Assembly (NCBI GenBank): GCA_031771865.1
Contig: JASISA010000041.1
Span: 1,488,001 to 1,552,000, forward strand
DNA length: 64,000 nucleotides
Reading direction: 5' to 3'
Origin: Nothophaeocryptopus gaeumannii
Lineage: Eukaryota; Ascomycota; Dothideomycetes; Mycosphaerellales; Mycosphaerellaceae
Under the pieces are notes generated by a model. The model ran no database searches. It saw only the letters and a program-made list of their open reading frames with translations, and was not told where the DNA came from. A program made the position numbers and the translations under genes. Positions 1 through 9,890 of the stretch are shown in pieces. How positions within the stretch are numbered: position 1 is the stretch's first letter; every line of letters begins with the position of its first letter.

Positions 1-684
1 TCTGTATCTCCAGGGCCGGATGTTCATAGAGGATCTGCTCTATGCGACTGTCATATCCGCCCTCCTTAGGCTGTACCTTCGGTCGCGGTCGGTCATCATC
101 AAGCTCCTCATCGCTGAGGTCGTTGGGTCTCGAGAGGAAATGTGGTGGTTGTTCAGGAGAAGAGTGGCCGGAGGGTGGGGTCGATGGCCGGTTGTAGCCT
201 TGCGCATGCCTAGTCAGTGCCGTTTCAGCATATTGATTCGAGCTGTAGATACATACGCTCCGTAGGCGACTGAATGTCGCTGGTCTCGGAGTCACGGCGG
301 TGGAAAGATCCGTACGGGTTGTTGTCCTCGTCGTCCCCTGCGCTTTTGTTAGGATTCACATAACGCTGGGTAGTTTCCGACTGACGTACACATTGTCGCT
401 GAATGTGAGCCGGAGCTGTGTAGTTGAGTATGTATCCGCCAGTGTGGTGTTGAGTTGTAGCTCGAGTATTCCGCTGGTCGTTGCTGGAATGTTGCGCCTG
501 ACCTGTCTGCCTTCACGAATGTCTGAATGAGGAGCTGCCGTCCACGAGCTCCAAACATCCAAGCTTGCCGCCTGACGCACGCCAAGACCTTGAAGTGAAC
601 ATACCACTCACCTATGAACTCTCCCTCTTCCACTCCGTCCAACCAGACCTCACAGCCTTGCATCGTCGATAGCGGAGTCGGCAT
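1..684 (-). CDS. Unknown fungal protein, N-terminal part, cut by window start
   Basis: The function is not recognised. A plausible N-terminus begins at the ATG at 684 (MPTPLSTMQG). The inferred exons are 612-684, 257-571 and 1-198, with introns 572-611 (40 nt) and 199-256 (58 nt, GTATGT donor, CTGAC branch-like site, AAG acceptor). The joined frame gives a polar, probably disordered protein rich in S, P, D and N, with an acidic patch (GDDEDNNPYGSF) and later LSDEELDDDRPRPKVQPKE. It runs off the window. One in-frame TGA at 513-515 remains; a very short 33 nt intron (484-516) would remove it, but that is below the usual fungal size. The middle exon may therefore be wrong or the gene damaged. 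The 3' exon is the best supported part. Confidence 0.42.
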
Positions 685-1058
685 ATTGACGGTGCGGTGA
701 ATTCGAAGTATAGCGTTGAGTTGTTGTGGTAGGTAAAAAGAGCGAGAAAAAACATCTAGACCAAACCTCACCTGCTATGATGAAGCTTTCATGTGAGAAC
801 CGATGGCAGCTCTCCGGGCGGTTTGACCCTGAGCGATAAGTGAATGAGACTGATCTTCTCTCTTTGATCCAGTTGTTTTCACTTGACTCGCCACTTCCAA
901 CCCTCGTTTGTCACATGCAACGCCGTTTGTCAAGAGCGTTTCTTGGACGTCATTCCCTTCCTGGTCCTACTTTCAACTTCACACGGCGACCACAGCAACT
1001 CTTTCAACAGAACAGGAACTCGGATCAAATTCGGCGTACCTGCACTTCAAGCACCAAG
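685..1058. promoter_or_regulatory. Divergent intergenic region between the edge gene and the OGFr_N gene
   Basis: This 374 bp stretch lies between two divergent starts. It contains pyrimidine-rich leader-like sequence upstream of 1059. An open frame extends upstream of 1059 to an in-frame ATG at 915, but that extension looks like leader sequence. No specific operator was recognised. Confidence 0.4.
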
Positions 1059-1719
1059 ATGGCAAACAGCAATGCTTCTGCTCCTTCGCCACCATTCGTC
1101 GTCCGTTTCTATGGTGCAGAGAAGGCCGAGGACGACGAAGGTCGCACGCTGGACAAGATCCTCGATTTCAATGACCGGGCTCTCGAGTATCATCACGACT
1201 ACATTCAAGTTCTCTTCCCAGTAAGTACTTTACAACTACAGCATCGACAACTTGCTTACACTGCTCCAGCTTCCCGAGCGCTCGCCCGTAAACCCAAGCG
1301 CGCCTCTGATCACAAAACCCGTTCGCGACGCCTTCATCTCAGACCAGAGTCTGCGCGGGGAGCTGTTCCGCGCTTTCAAGCGTCTCACCAGCTTCTACGC
1401 CTTCGACGTCTCCGGAACCAAGGAGGATCCGACGCTCACTCCAAAAGCTGACTTTGAGAATCTGGCCTCGGACACGTGGTTGACTCGCATGGACCACAAC
1501 CACTTACGCATCAGCCGGATCATAAGATGTCTTCGTATCCTTGGACTTGAGAATACGGCTTACAAGTTCTATCAAGCTCTCGAGGAATATGAAGGTGGAC
1601 GTGTGAGCTCGAGGAGCTTGATGTATTGGGAGCGAGCGGCGAAGCGTCCTTTGCATCTGCCACCGAACGAGGATGACGAGAGCGCGAAGGGCGTTGCTTG
1701 GCTGAGGGGAGAGGAGTAG
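1059..1719 (+). CDS. OGFr_N (opioid growth factor receptor conserved region) domain protein
   Basis: This is a 203 aa protein in two exons, 1059-1220 and 1270-1719. The intron 1221-1269 has a GTAAGT donor and a CTCCAG acceptor, and splicing joins VLFP to LPERSPVNPS in frame. The segment from about residue 25 to 185 matches the OGFr N-terminal conserved region: DDYIQVLFP-type entry, SPVNPSAPLIT, LRGELFRAFKRLTSFYAFD, and the HNHLRISRIIRCLRILGLE helix. Fungal members usually consist of this domain alone, and their function is not established. The start is chosen at 1059, after which the sequence becomes protein-like. In-frame ATGs at 840 and 915 would add a basic, low-quality N-terminus. Confidence 0.85.
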
Positions 1720-1992
1720 AAGGGTTGGAATTCGTTCTATGAGTGCGGTCGGCCTACACCACGGCGAAGCGCCAAGCTTCAAAAGAGACAGGCAATCGGT
1801 CTGCTACGGCAAAGCCATGGCTCCTGGAGCTCAGAGTAGGGGAATAGAGAGCGTCAAAGACTTTGCGTTAACAGCAGAGGTCCCAATGAAAGTCGAATAC
1901 TAACCCTCTGGTCAAGTTAAGAAAAGTCAGAAGACCTGACAAAGACATGGAATCAGGAACGTCGATCTTGCATCTAACATCAAAATCTTTAT

Positions 1993-3279
1993 TCACGACG
2001 GCGGACAAGAAGCCGCAATGTTCACCTGATGCATCGTCCTTGGTCCCATAACTTCCACGGGATACTCAAGGAATCCATGCTGCATACCCTTCACCCAGAA
2101 CCAGTCAGCCAACTTGACGTTCAAACACCAACGGAGAGGGGAACATGATAGACTTACCCGATTGTTCCAAACAGCAATATCCCCCTCCTCGTAAGGCGCA
2201 ATTAACACATTCTCCGGCGTCACCATTCTCCTCGCAAAAGGATACAACCACTTCCTCACTTCATCCACATCATCAATGATCTGCTCGTCATCATCAGGGC
2301 TGCGTTTGATGAGCAACTTCTTCGCTATGATGGCGTGCACCATGAACGCCGGTTTCCCCGTAAGTTCATTATGCCAAACCATCGGATACTTCTTAATCTT
2401 ACTCTCCTCAATCGGCGGCATGTCCTCCTCCTTCAATTCCAACCCCTGTCCCTGCGGAATCGTGATTCCAATCGTATCCTGTTTACATTTCGAAATCCAT
2501 TGATAAGGATGCGCCGCATAAGTCACATACGAATGATCCGCAATCGCTCGTTCCTCAGGCGTGAGCATCTCGTACAACTGCTCACAGGAGTAGTAAGCCG
2601 TCTTCCCCGGCGTACACTTCATCTCCTGCCGGGACCCGTCATCCCATCTAATCGTCTGCTCAGGCCCTTTCGGTAGTTTGACGCAACGTAAAGCAGTCAC
2701 TTTTGGTGGTTCGAGATCATACATCGCACAATCAATATGCCATCTTCCAAACCTCACAACCCCATTCGCTATCTCCTCCTTGGACGGAGGATTCACCTGC
2801 GTCTTCAGAATACTCGTCGCATCCATCGTCACCCCCTTTAGTCCATAATGATCATCCCCCTGGTATCCGGCACCCACCATCCGCACACCGGGGGCTTCGG
2901 GGATATTATAGACTGAGCCGAGGGCGAGGAGGGATTTTCCGCCATCTTTGCGCTGTTTGTTGACTGTGTCGAGGGTGCCGTGGCCGTGGAGGGATGGGGC
3001 TTCTGGGTCGAAGCGGTGGACGAAATTGAAGTGGTCTGTGGGTGTGAGAGAGTGTTGGTTTTTGATTATGACGAGGGAGGTTTCGTAGACTGCTTGTCGG
3101 ACTTTCTGAAATGTTCGTTCGTCGAGATTGTTGAGATCCACGCCTTCGACGAAGGCGCCGAACTGGAAGCGTTAATTTGGTGTGCTTGAAGACGTGTGGC
3201 GGAATAATACCTTGACATTTGAATTGGGTCCTGGGTCGATCGGAGTGATTTTGATGTCTGTTTCGGTGGCATGTGGCAT
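1993..3279 (-). CDS. xanA: TauD-type 2-oxoglutarate/Fe(II) dioxygenase, xanthine-dioxygenase-like
   Basis: This is a 389 aa protein in three exons: 3211-3279, 2158-3162 and 1993-2088. Introns are 3163-3210 (48 nt) and 2089-2157 (69 nt, GTAAGT donor, CTGAC branch site). The second intron is a multiple of three with no stop, so unspliced translation hides it. Splicing yields NNRGMQHG, which restores the TauD NR-x3-H motif. The iron ligands seen are H165 and D167 (WHIDCAMYDLEPP) and H362, and R375 is the likely 2-oxoglutarate-binding arginine. The fold and the WHID-x-x-x-YDLEPPKVT segment resemble fungal XanA, which converts xanthine to uric acid in the cytosol. The specific substrate is inferred; another TauD-family substrate is possible. 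It is transcribed divergently from the dioxygenase at 3894. Confidence 0.8.
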
Positions 3280-3476
3280 CGTTACTGTTGATTTTGATGT
3301 TTCGCAAACAAATCCTAGTGAGCACGACCAGACGTTAAGTTTCATCAGCGCATTCTAAGCTTTTGAAGTGACAGCTGCTTGCGAAGTCTCGCGTCCCATG
3401 ACAGGGTCGCCACGGCCAACGACACCCGTGCATCATGGCAGGGATTCCCGTGGCCGTATCGAGCTGAGCAGAGGTT

Positions 3477-3484
3477 TCGGCCGA
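3477..3484. promoter_or_regulatory. Palindrome TCGGCCGA, copy 1
   Basis: This is a perfect 8 bp palindrome with abutting CGG/CCG half-sites, the type of half-site bound by Zn2Cys6 fungal regulators. The known purine-pathway activator UaY binds TCGG-N6-CCGA, so the flanking bases match but the spacing here is zero. Function is inferred. Confidence 0.35.
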
Positions 3485-3615
3485 GTTGTTCACCAGGACC
3501 CCAGAGTAAGCAGATTGATCAACCAAAGTGCTGTAGCGAGGAAGAATTGCTGTCGAGACCAATCGAATATGCATTGATCACCCACCGTGTCAAAGAGGAC
3601 AGCAAGGGTGGTCAT

Positions 3616-3623
3616 TCGGCCGA
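3616..3623. promoter_or_regulatory. Palindrome TCGGCCGA, copy 2
   Basis: This is the second identical copy, 139 bp from the first, in the same divergent promoter. The recurrence supports a bound site more than either copy alone. Confidence 0.35.
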
Positions 3624-3893
3624 CAGGAATGGCCAAGCAGGCATGTGATTATCCTGCTTATCCATGTACATGGTAGCTCATTGCCCGATCAGGTATATGT
3701 GCTCAAAGAGGCCTCTGGGACGGCCATGCGAGGTTGGAAGGAGAGGCTTATCCGGACGACTTCGAAGCACCCACGGCTGCATCAGCGACAGAGTGTTTCC
3801 AGCTTGCGTATTTAACGGTTCGCGGTGCAGGAGCAACATCCTTCTTGGAAGATAGCCTCATCAAAGATACAACTGAAGAGGGAACGACAAACC

Positions 3894-5014
3894 ATGCCGT
3901 CAGCAACCACTGGTCCAAAGCACCGAGATGAGCTGCCGATCGTTGACTTCTCTGGGTTCGAGGAGAATCCGGCAGCCGTCGCAAACAAAATCTTTGCCGC
4001 TGCCCAGAAATGGGGCTTTCTCGTGCTCACCGGTCATGGCATTCCTCAAGAGGACATCAACGAGATGTTCGCGACCTCATCCAGCTTCTTCGACCAACCC
4101 AAAGAAGTCAAGGCCGAGCGCTGGATGAATGTCAAGCAACAAGGCTACGACTACAAAGAATCAGTCATCGGCGTGGTGGAGGGCATGTGTTTTGGATCCG
4201 TTGCTGGTGCGAATATCGACTGCGATAATATTGGATCCTGGTGGTCTCTGGAGAAATGTCAGCAGGCAGAGCTGTTCCGGACCAGATGTAACCGACTTGC
4301 GTACAGGTTGATGGAAGCCTTCGCCATCGCCATGGGACTGGAATCGTCTTTCTTCGCGAAAGCGCACGCACCTGACAAGGAGCCAGGTAATGTCCTTCGA
4401 TTGATCAGGTATCCGGCTCTGGATAAGCCTATTGACCCGAGCTTTCCTCGTCTTGGGGAGCACACAGACTGGGGCACGTTGACGTTGCTGTTCGCCAAGA
4501 CCCCTGGGCTTGAGGTAAAGACACCCGACGACAAACGATGGGCGCCTGCTCCGATCATAGATGACGGCATTATCGTGAATGTTGCCGATGGGTTGGCCCT
4601 GTGGAGCGGAAAGTCATTGAAAAGCACAAAGCACCGTCTATCGTGGGAGAGTCTGCCATCAAATCAGTCGCGTGAGAGCATCGCTTTCTTTGTAAATGCG
4701 AATGCAGGTAAGTTGCTCGTCACTTCTGAGACCACAGACGTAGTGATTGACTCCCGCCAGACGCACCGCTGACGTGTTTACAACGTGATCCCATTACTGG
4801 CAAATTCATGGAGGCCAGGCTACCTTTTGATGCTACCTTTGGCGACTATCAGAATGCAAGAATGCGAATCATCCATGAGAATTTCGACACTGACGGGACC
4901 GACCATGAGCTCAAGATCGATCCAAAGTTCATGGATATAGTGCGTGATTTGGACGTCGGACACGGAACAGGAGTAGATTTCGAAGGCGCCCATGATCTAG
5001 CGGCTGTAGGTTGA
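3894..5014 (+). CDS. Isopenicillin-N-synthase-like 2-oxoglutarate/Fe(II) oxygenase
   Basis: This is a 355 aa protein in two exons, 3894-4707 and 4761-5014. The 53 nt intron (GTAAGT donor, CGCCAG acceptor) splits a codon and gives FVNANAD-APLTCLQ. The N-terminal DIOX_N-like region is LPIVDFSGFEE followed by WGFLVLTGHGIP. The catalytic domain shows HxD at H190/D192 (GEHTDWGTLTLL), the distal H247 (KSTKHRL) and the co-substrate RxS at R260/S262 (RESIAFF). This is the plant/fungal soluble 2OG oxygenase family, with length close to the usual 340-360 aa. The substrate is not evident; secondary metabolite or purine-linked roles are both possible. An in-frame ORF reaches back to 3825, but the ATG at 3894 follows the TATA-like element better. 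Confidence 0.85.
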
Positions 5015-5840
5015 CATTTGTTGAAGGTCACAGGTCGAGGCCTCTATCGGCCTCAGGACGGGTCGCGATGGAGGATTGTGGTGATAGTTTCCGGGAACTT
5101 AATCTAGCCATTGACATGTTACCACCTCAGTCGGCGTGGCACTCGATGAGTACATCGGCCTGGACAGAATGGACTTCAGATAATCTTCTCGTCTCATGAG
5201 ATCTCAATCTCAACTGCAGGCCGCAACGGCAGGCTGCAACGGGATACATCCATTGCCCTGGACCTTGCACGGGGTTTTCTGCATATATCATGAGCGAAAA
5301 TGGATTACGACAGTATGTTGGCAAAGGAGCCATACCGATATGCAGGGCCACTTTCCATGGTCAGCGCCGTTTCCAACACAATATCCAAAACTTCCATGTT
5401 GTCCATCATCGATGCTCTTCTCGCAGTTCTGTCCAGAAGCATTCTAGGTCAGCTTAAGGCTATCGCAAGTTCGAGCACCATGGGCCCTCACGCACCCACC
5501 AGCCAAAGGCGACAGAGGATATGGAGAGGAGCAGGGTTGGGATTGAAAGACATGAAACTAATAGATTGGTGACATACTGCGTGTGATGCACACAGTGTTG
5601 TATTGGGGAGATCTAATTCTGCATACCAGTGTGTGCCAAGACACGCTGGTGCCTCAGGCACTAGCGTGGTGCGTGCTGGGCAAGCCAACCTCATTCAAGT
5701 CACCCCCATTGGGTTTTCCAGCATCAACGCAACACTGCAACAAACAATTGGCCATTCAGGGAACTCCGTTAGTCTTGGATGCCTAAGGAATTAGGCCTTT
5801 TCGATCAGATGGGTGCAATCCAGCACGTTGACCTATTGTC
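5015..5840. other. Intergenic region between dioxygenase gene and RIP-mutated repeat
   Basis: Base composition is ordinary until about 5780. Open frames here are short (up to 90 codons) and overlap in several frames. Nothing is recognised as a gene. The downstream end merges into AT-rich, CA-poor repeat DNA. Confidence 0.6.
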
Positions 5841-8353
5841 TAAAGGTAGTAAACTTAGCCTTATTAAGCGCCTTAGTAAGTCTATCTACTACTTAGTTAT
5901 TAGTACTAACTTTAATAATCTTAATATTGCTATTGTTAACCTCCTAGCGGATATAGTGCTATCGTAGGTTAATGTATTTGCTTCTACTATTAGTAGCTAT
6001 ACGGCTTAGTAGGTCGATAGCTAGTTATAAATCCTTATAAAGGGTTACTACCTTAGTTAGTTTACTAATCTCGTTTAATAGATTGCGTAATATAGTAGCC
6101 TCTCGTACTACTAGCGTTATAGCGATATACTTAGCCTCTATTATAGACTAAGCGATAATAGGCTATCTACCTACCTTAAAGGAAATTAGCCTATAACCGA
6201 GTTTAAAGAGATAACTATAGGTAGAGTACTATAAGGTAAGGTCGTCTATAAACGATGTATTAATATACCCCTATAGAGTAAGATCTTTACTACTAATATA
6301 TAAGCTATAGTTAGGGAAGGTAAGTAGGTAGTCGATTATCTATAGGCTCTAATAGAGGTATACCTATAACGGATTATTAAGGAACTTTAAGAGCTACAAT
6401 ACTATAAATAGGTACTTAACCCTTAATATCTATATAGGCTACATAATAGACCTAACTACCTATTAATATAGGTGGATTATTTGCTTACTAGCCTATATAG
6501 GTAAAGCCTTAAATTTAAACTTAGGATCTAGTAGAGTATTATACTTCTTATACTTTAAGTACTTTATAAACTTGTCTACTAGCTTCTTAATATAGCCGTC
6601 CTAGACAATATAGATCCTTCTCTAGAGCCTATTACGAATAATTCTATATCTAAGGTAGTAATAAATATTACTAAGTAACTTTATCTCGAATTAGTCGCCT
6701 AGTAGAGTAGCTAAGGCGTCTATCTATTCTTTAGTTCGTACTATAATAATTAGGTTATTAATATATATGACTAGTAGGGCTCTAGACTTATACCTAAATA
6801 TATAGGTATTACTCTAGATTAGACTAAAGTAAATAGCTTTAAGGAACTTTATAATCTCTTTATACTAAAGGAGTAGGGACTACTTAAGACTATATAGTAC
6901 TTATAGTAGTAGGCAAAATAGTAGCTCTCTATCTTTATACTCTTTAAATCCGTATAGCTACTCGATATATACTATATAGTCGATTATAGTATTAAGGAAG
7001 GCTATAAGTAGGTTATACTACTTATATAGTAGGTTATAGTAAGCGACGATTACTAATAAGCCTCGTACGGTTAATAGCTTAGTAACTATAGTATACGTTA
7101 TATTGTAGTTAATACTAGCTTACTATATAAATCTACGTACTACCTAGCGTACCTTATATCGTATAATAGTACCTAACGTATTATACTTTATACTAAAGAC
7201 CTACCTACCCTTTACGATAGTAGTATCTTCTAGTAGCTTAGAGAGTCTCTAGGTACCTATATAGATTAATAAACGGAACTTAGTATATACTACTTCTAAC
7301 TATTACTTCTTTTAAGGTAATACTATTACCTCCTTCTATAAGCGTAGCTAATACGGTTAGTCCTTATCTAACTCTATAGGCTCTAGATTAAGTAAACTTA
7401 TAAAGGTAGTATATACCTTTCTTAGCTCCTATATAATACTTGTACGCTCTAGTAGTACGTAGCCGTCCTTTAATAGTTACTTACGATTATTACGTACCTT
7501 ACGTAACTCCTTAATAGTACGCTTTCTCCTTAGCTACTCCTCTTCTTAATATATACCTAGTAAGGCTAGTATATTATTAAATAGAGGGTTGTTTTATCCT
7601 AGTCTAAGGCTATTATCTTACTACCTAAGAGTAGGCTATAACGACTCGATATCGCTATTTTCTAGTTCTAAGAATACGCTACTATTATTATCGTCTTACT
7701 ACCTTATAGATCTACCTTCTCTTATAAGTAATCGTACGCGCCTACTCCTAGAAGGGGAAGCTATGGGGTAGTTATTTAGTAAATCTACTCTATAGGGTAG
7801 ATCCGTATTACTCCTAGAAGCAGTACTATTACTACCTACTACTCCTAGTAGTAGTAGTAGTAGCTTAAAAAGGGCTTTATCTAGTTTTATACCCTTATCC
7901 TTACCTTCGTATTTAGCTCTATCTTTATAAAAGCGGTCTTTATTAAAATTAACGCTTATTAAGTATACGATTTTTCGTACCTTAGGGTTAAAGATCCGGT
8001 AGATTATCCGGCCTTTATAGCCTATAAGGTAGCCCTTTCTTATACGTAGGCTAAACTTGCTACTACGTATAACGCTTAGATCGTAATACTAGTATTCGTA
8101 TCTATATACTCTTAGGTAAGAGGTATTAGGAGTACTAGCGTCTCTCTCTATACTAGTCTAAGAGATAACTATACTATAGGGGTTACTCTTTAGTATCTAA
8201 GACGGTATAGTATTAAGTAGCTTAGTAGCTACTACGACGGCCTCTAGCTATAGGTATAAGGGTAATCCGGCTTAAATTAGTAGCTTACGAGTAACTATTA
8301 TTACAACGTAATTCGATACCTTAGCCTTACTATTATACTTAAAACGAACCTCG
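5841..8353 (-). mobile_element. RIP-saturated, truncated Ty1/copia retrotransposon remnant
   Basis: The sequence is dominated by TA steps and is nearly devoid of CA and TG, while CG remains common; this is the signature of saturating RIP. On the minus strand three pol blocks can still be read in order. At 8034-7966 is the post-integrase SH3-like segment (GYLIGYKGRIIYRIF). At 6765-6754 is the reverse transcriptase active site, now YINN inside LLVIYINNLII, where YVDD is expected. At 6270-6121 is RNase H with GYINTSFIDDL, YLFKLG and IIEAKYIA. In the RNase H stretch all three stops are TAG, as expected from CAG or TGG. No intact frame, gag, protease or LTR pair was found. The 5' part is missing, cut by the island starting at 8354. 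Confidence 0.85.
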
Positions 8354-9223
8354 AACGAATTTAGGGAGGCGGCATTACCAAAACCTCAGAACATACGGAA
8401 CCTATCAAGGCAATATACGCATCCAAAGCACGGCTACACGCCGCTGTTGGCGGGTGCGCAGTCAGCGCTCGAAAATACTAATTCTCAGCATTAGAAGAAG
8501 AGAATTCTCTGCCAAGCATGGCTAGTGCACAAGGCTGTGCTGCCTCAGGCACAGACAACGGACTAGAGCCATTTCAAGAGGTTACTGAAGAAACTACTAC
8601 AGGCAGAGATACAGGGAGTATCAATCTAGCTTCCTACCCAACCTCCCAAGAGAAGGGGTATAGAGAGAAGAACGCAGCAGTAAACAAGAACCAGCAGGGT
8701 CCCCTCTCACCTTGGGAGGCCCTGAAAGAGATTCAGAATGAGGCAGCTGAACTGATGCATTAGAGTCAACACTCCTCCCTCCAACTAGAGAGGGCAATCC
8801 AGATGATTCTGGATATGATTCACTCAACTGCAGCGCGGACCACGAAGCGCACCAACCAGGAAGCCACTCTGGAATCTATCCAACGGAGTATTACACAGAT
8901 TCAGAAGAAGATAGAGCAGAGTCTAGGACTAAAGACAACCTGGGCTACAGTCGCAGCCCAACAGCCAGCCCAGCTGTCTAGCATTAAAGCACAAAGAGCT
9001 GCGTGCTCCCTCAAGATTCACGTAGACAACGAAGCGACTAGGGCTGAGCTTAGGGATGCTGAAGCTACCCGGATTGTTTCGCGTTTTACTGCAGAAGGAG
9101 GGAACTGGGCACATGTAGTCGCAGTCAAGAAGGTCCCCGATAGACTAGTTCTCACGACTACGGACCCTGCAGCAAGGAACCGAATGGCGGCAGACACCCA
9201 AGGCCTAGGCAAGGTCTTGAAGG
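8354..9223 (+). repeat. Left arm of long inverted repeat
   Basis: The arm is nearly identical to the reverse complement of 9891-10751. Differences seen by eye include a G/A change near 8362 and two 2-nt indels (near 8664 and 8727). The arm covers the 5' leader and about the first 235 codons of ORF1. Confidence 0.85.
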
Positions 9224-9890
9224 AGGCAAGAATAGCATAGAAAACCTTCCCAGTCCAAGTCCACTTTGTTACAGTTGCAGGAAACGACCCTACTACACAG
9301 CGGATCCAGTCAATTGAGGAAGACAACAAGCGGCTAATACCCGGAATCCAAGTACAGAATGCCTGGTGGAAGGGCCAGAAAGCTATAGCAACGGGAACAA
9401 AGAAACAGAGCACTCTAATAGTCGAACTGAAGACGGTGGAAGCTACTAGAGCTGCGGTAGAGAAGGGCATTATCATCTCCGGAGTGCTCCACGACACTGA
9501 AGAATGGGACCACCAATGGACAATAATACAGTGCTTCAACTACCAAAGATATGGCCATATCGGCACAAGGTGCACAAACGGTACGGTGTGTGCAAGGTGT
9601 GGAGGAAGCCATAACATAAGAGAATGTGCGCACGAGAAGCTTGCAGAGGCAGACCGATTAAAGCACAGTAAATGCGGAAATTGCAGTTAGAACTACCCAG
9701 CTTGGCACTATATGTGCTCAAAGAGACAAGCAATTAAGGACAAGATTTAGAGCATGAAGAAGATAGGGGCGAGCTACATAGCTAAGCTAACCTACAGTAC
9801 TCCTAGCTCTACTTCTCCTCTGCCTTCCCCTCCTCTACAGCAAGGAGCGAATGGGGAGGGAGAGGACCAAACAGCTACCCGGACAAGCCG
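8518..9890 (+). pseudogene. LINE (Tad/L1-like) ORF1, gag-like with CCHC zinc knuckles, broken
   Basis: One continuous frame from the ATG at 8518 runs to the inverted-repeat junction at about 9890. It is interrupted only by TAG codons at 8761, 9238, 9688 and 9748. The N-terminal part contains a coiled-coil-like segment (SIQRSITQIQKKIEQSLGL), then a nucleic-acid-binding-like region, then three zinc knuckles. The first knuckle reads CFNYQRYGHIGTRC, with Tyr replacing the second Cys, as expected from TGC to TAC. The second is CARCGGSHNIREC and the third starts CGNC. This order is typical of ORF1 proteins of fungal non-LTR elements. ORF2 (endonuclease and reverse transcriptase) is absent because the sequence flips into the right arm. 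Confidence 0.75.

Larger units (their letters stand above)
3280..3893. promoter_or_regulatory. Shared divergent promoter of two dioxygenase genes
   Basis: This 614 bp stretch lies between the ATGs at 3279 (minus) and 3894 (plus). It contains two identical palindromes TCGGCCGA (3477-3484 and 3616-3623), an AGATAG GATA-type motif near 3850 and a TATTTAA element near 3809-3815. The last is about 80 bp upstream of the plus-strand start and is a reasonable TATA-like element. No other coding sequence is supported here. Confidence 0.5.
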
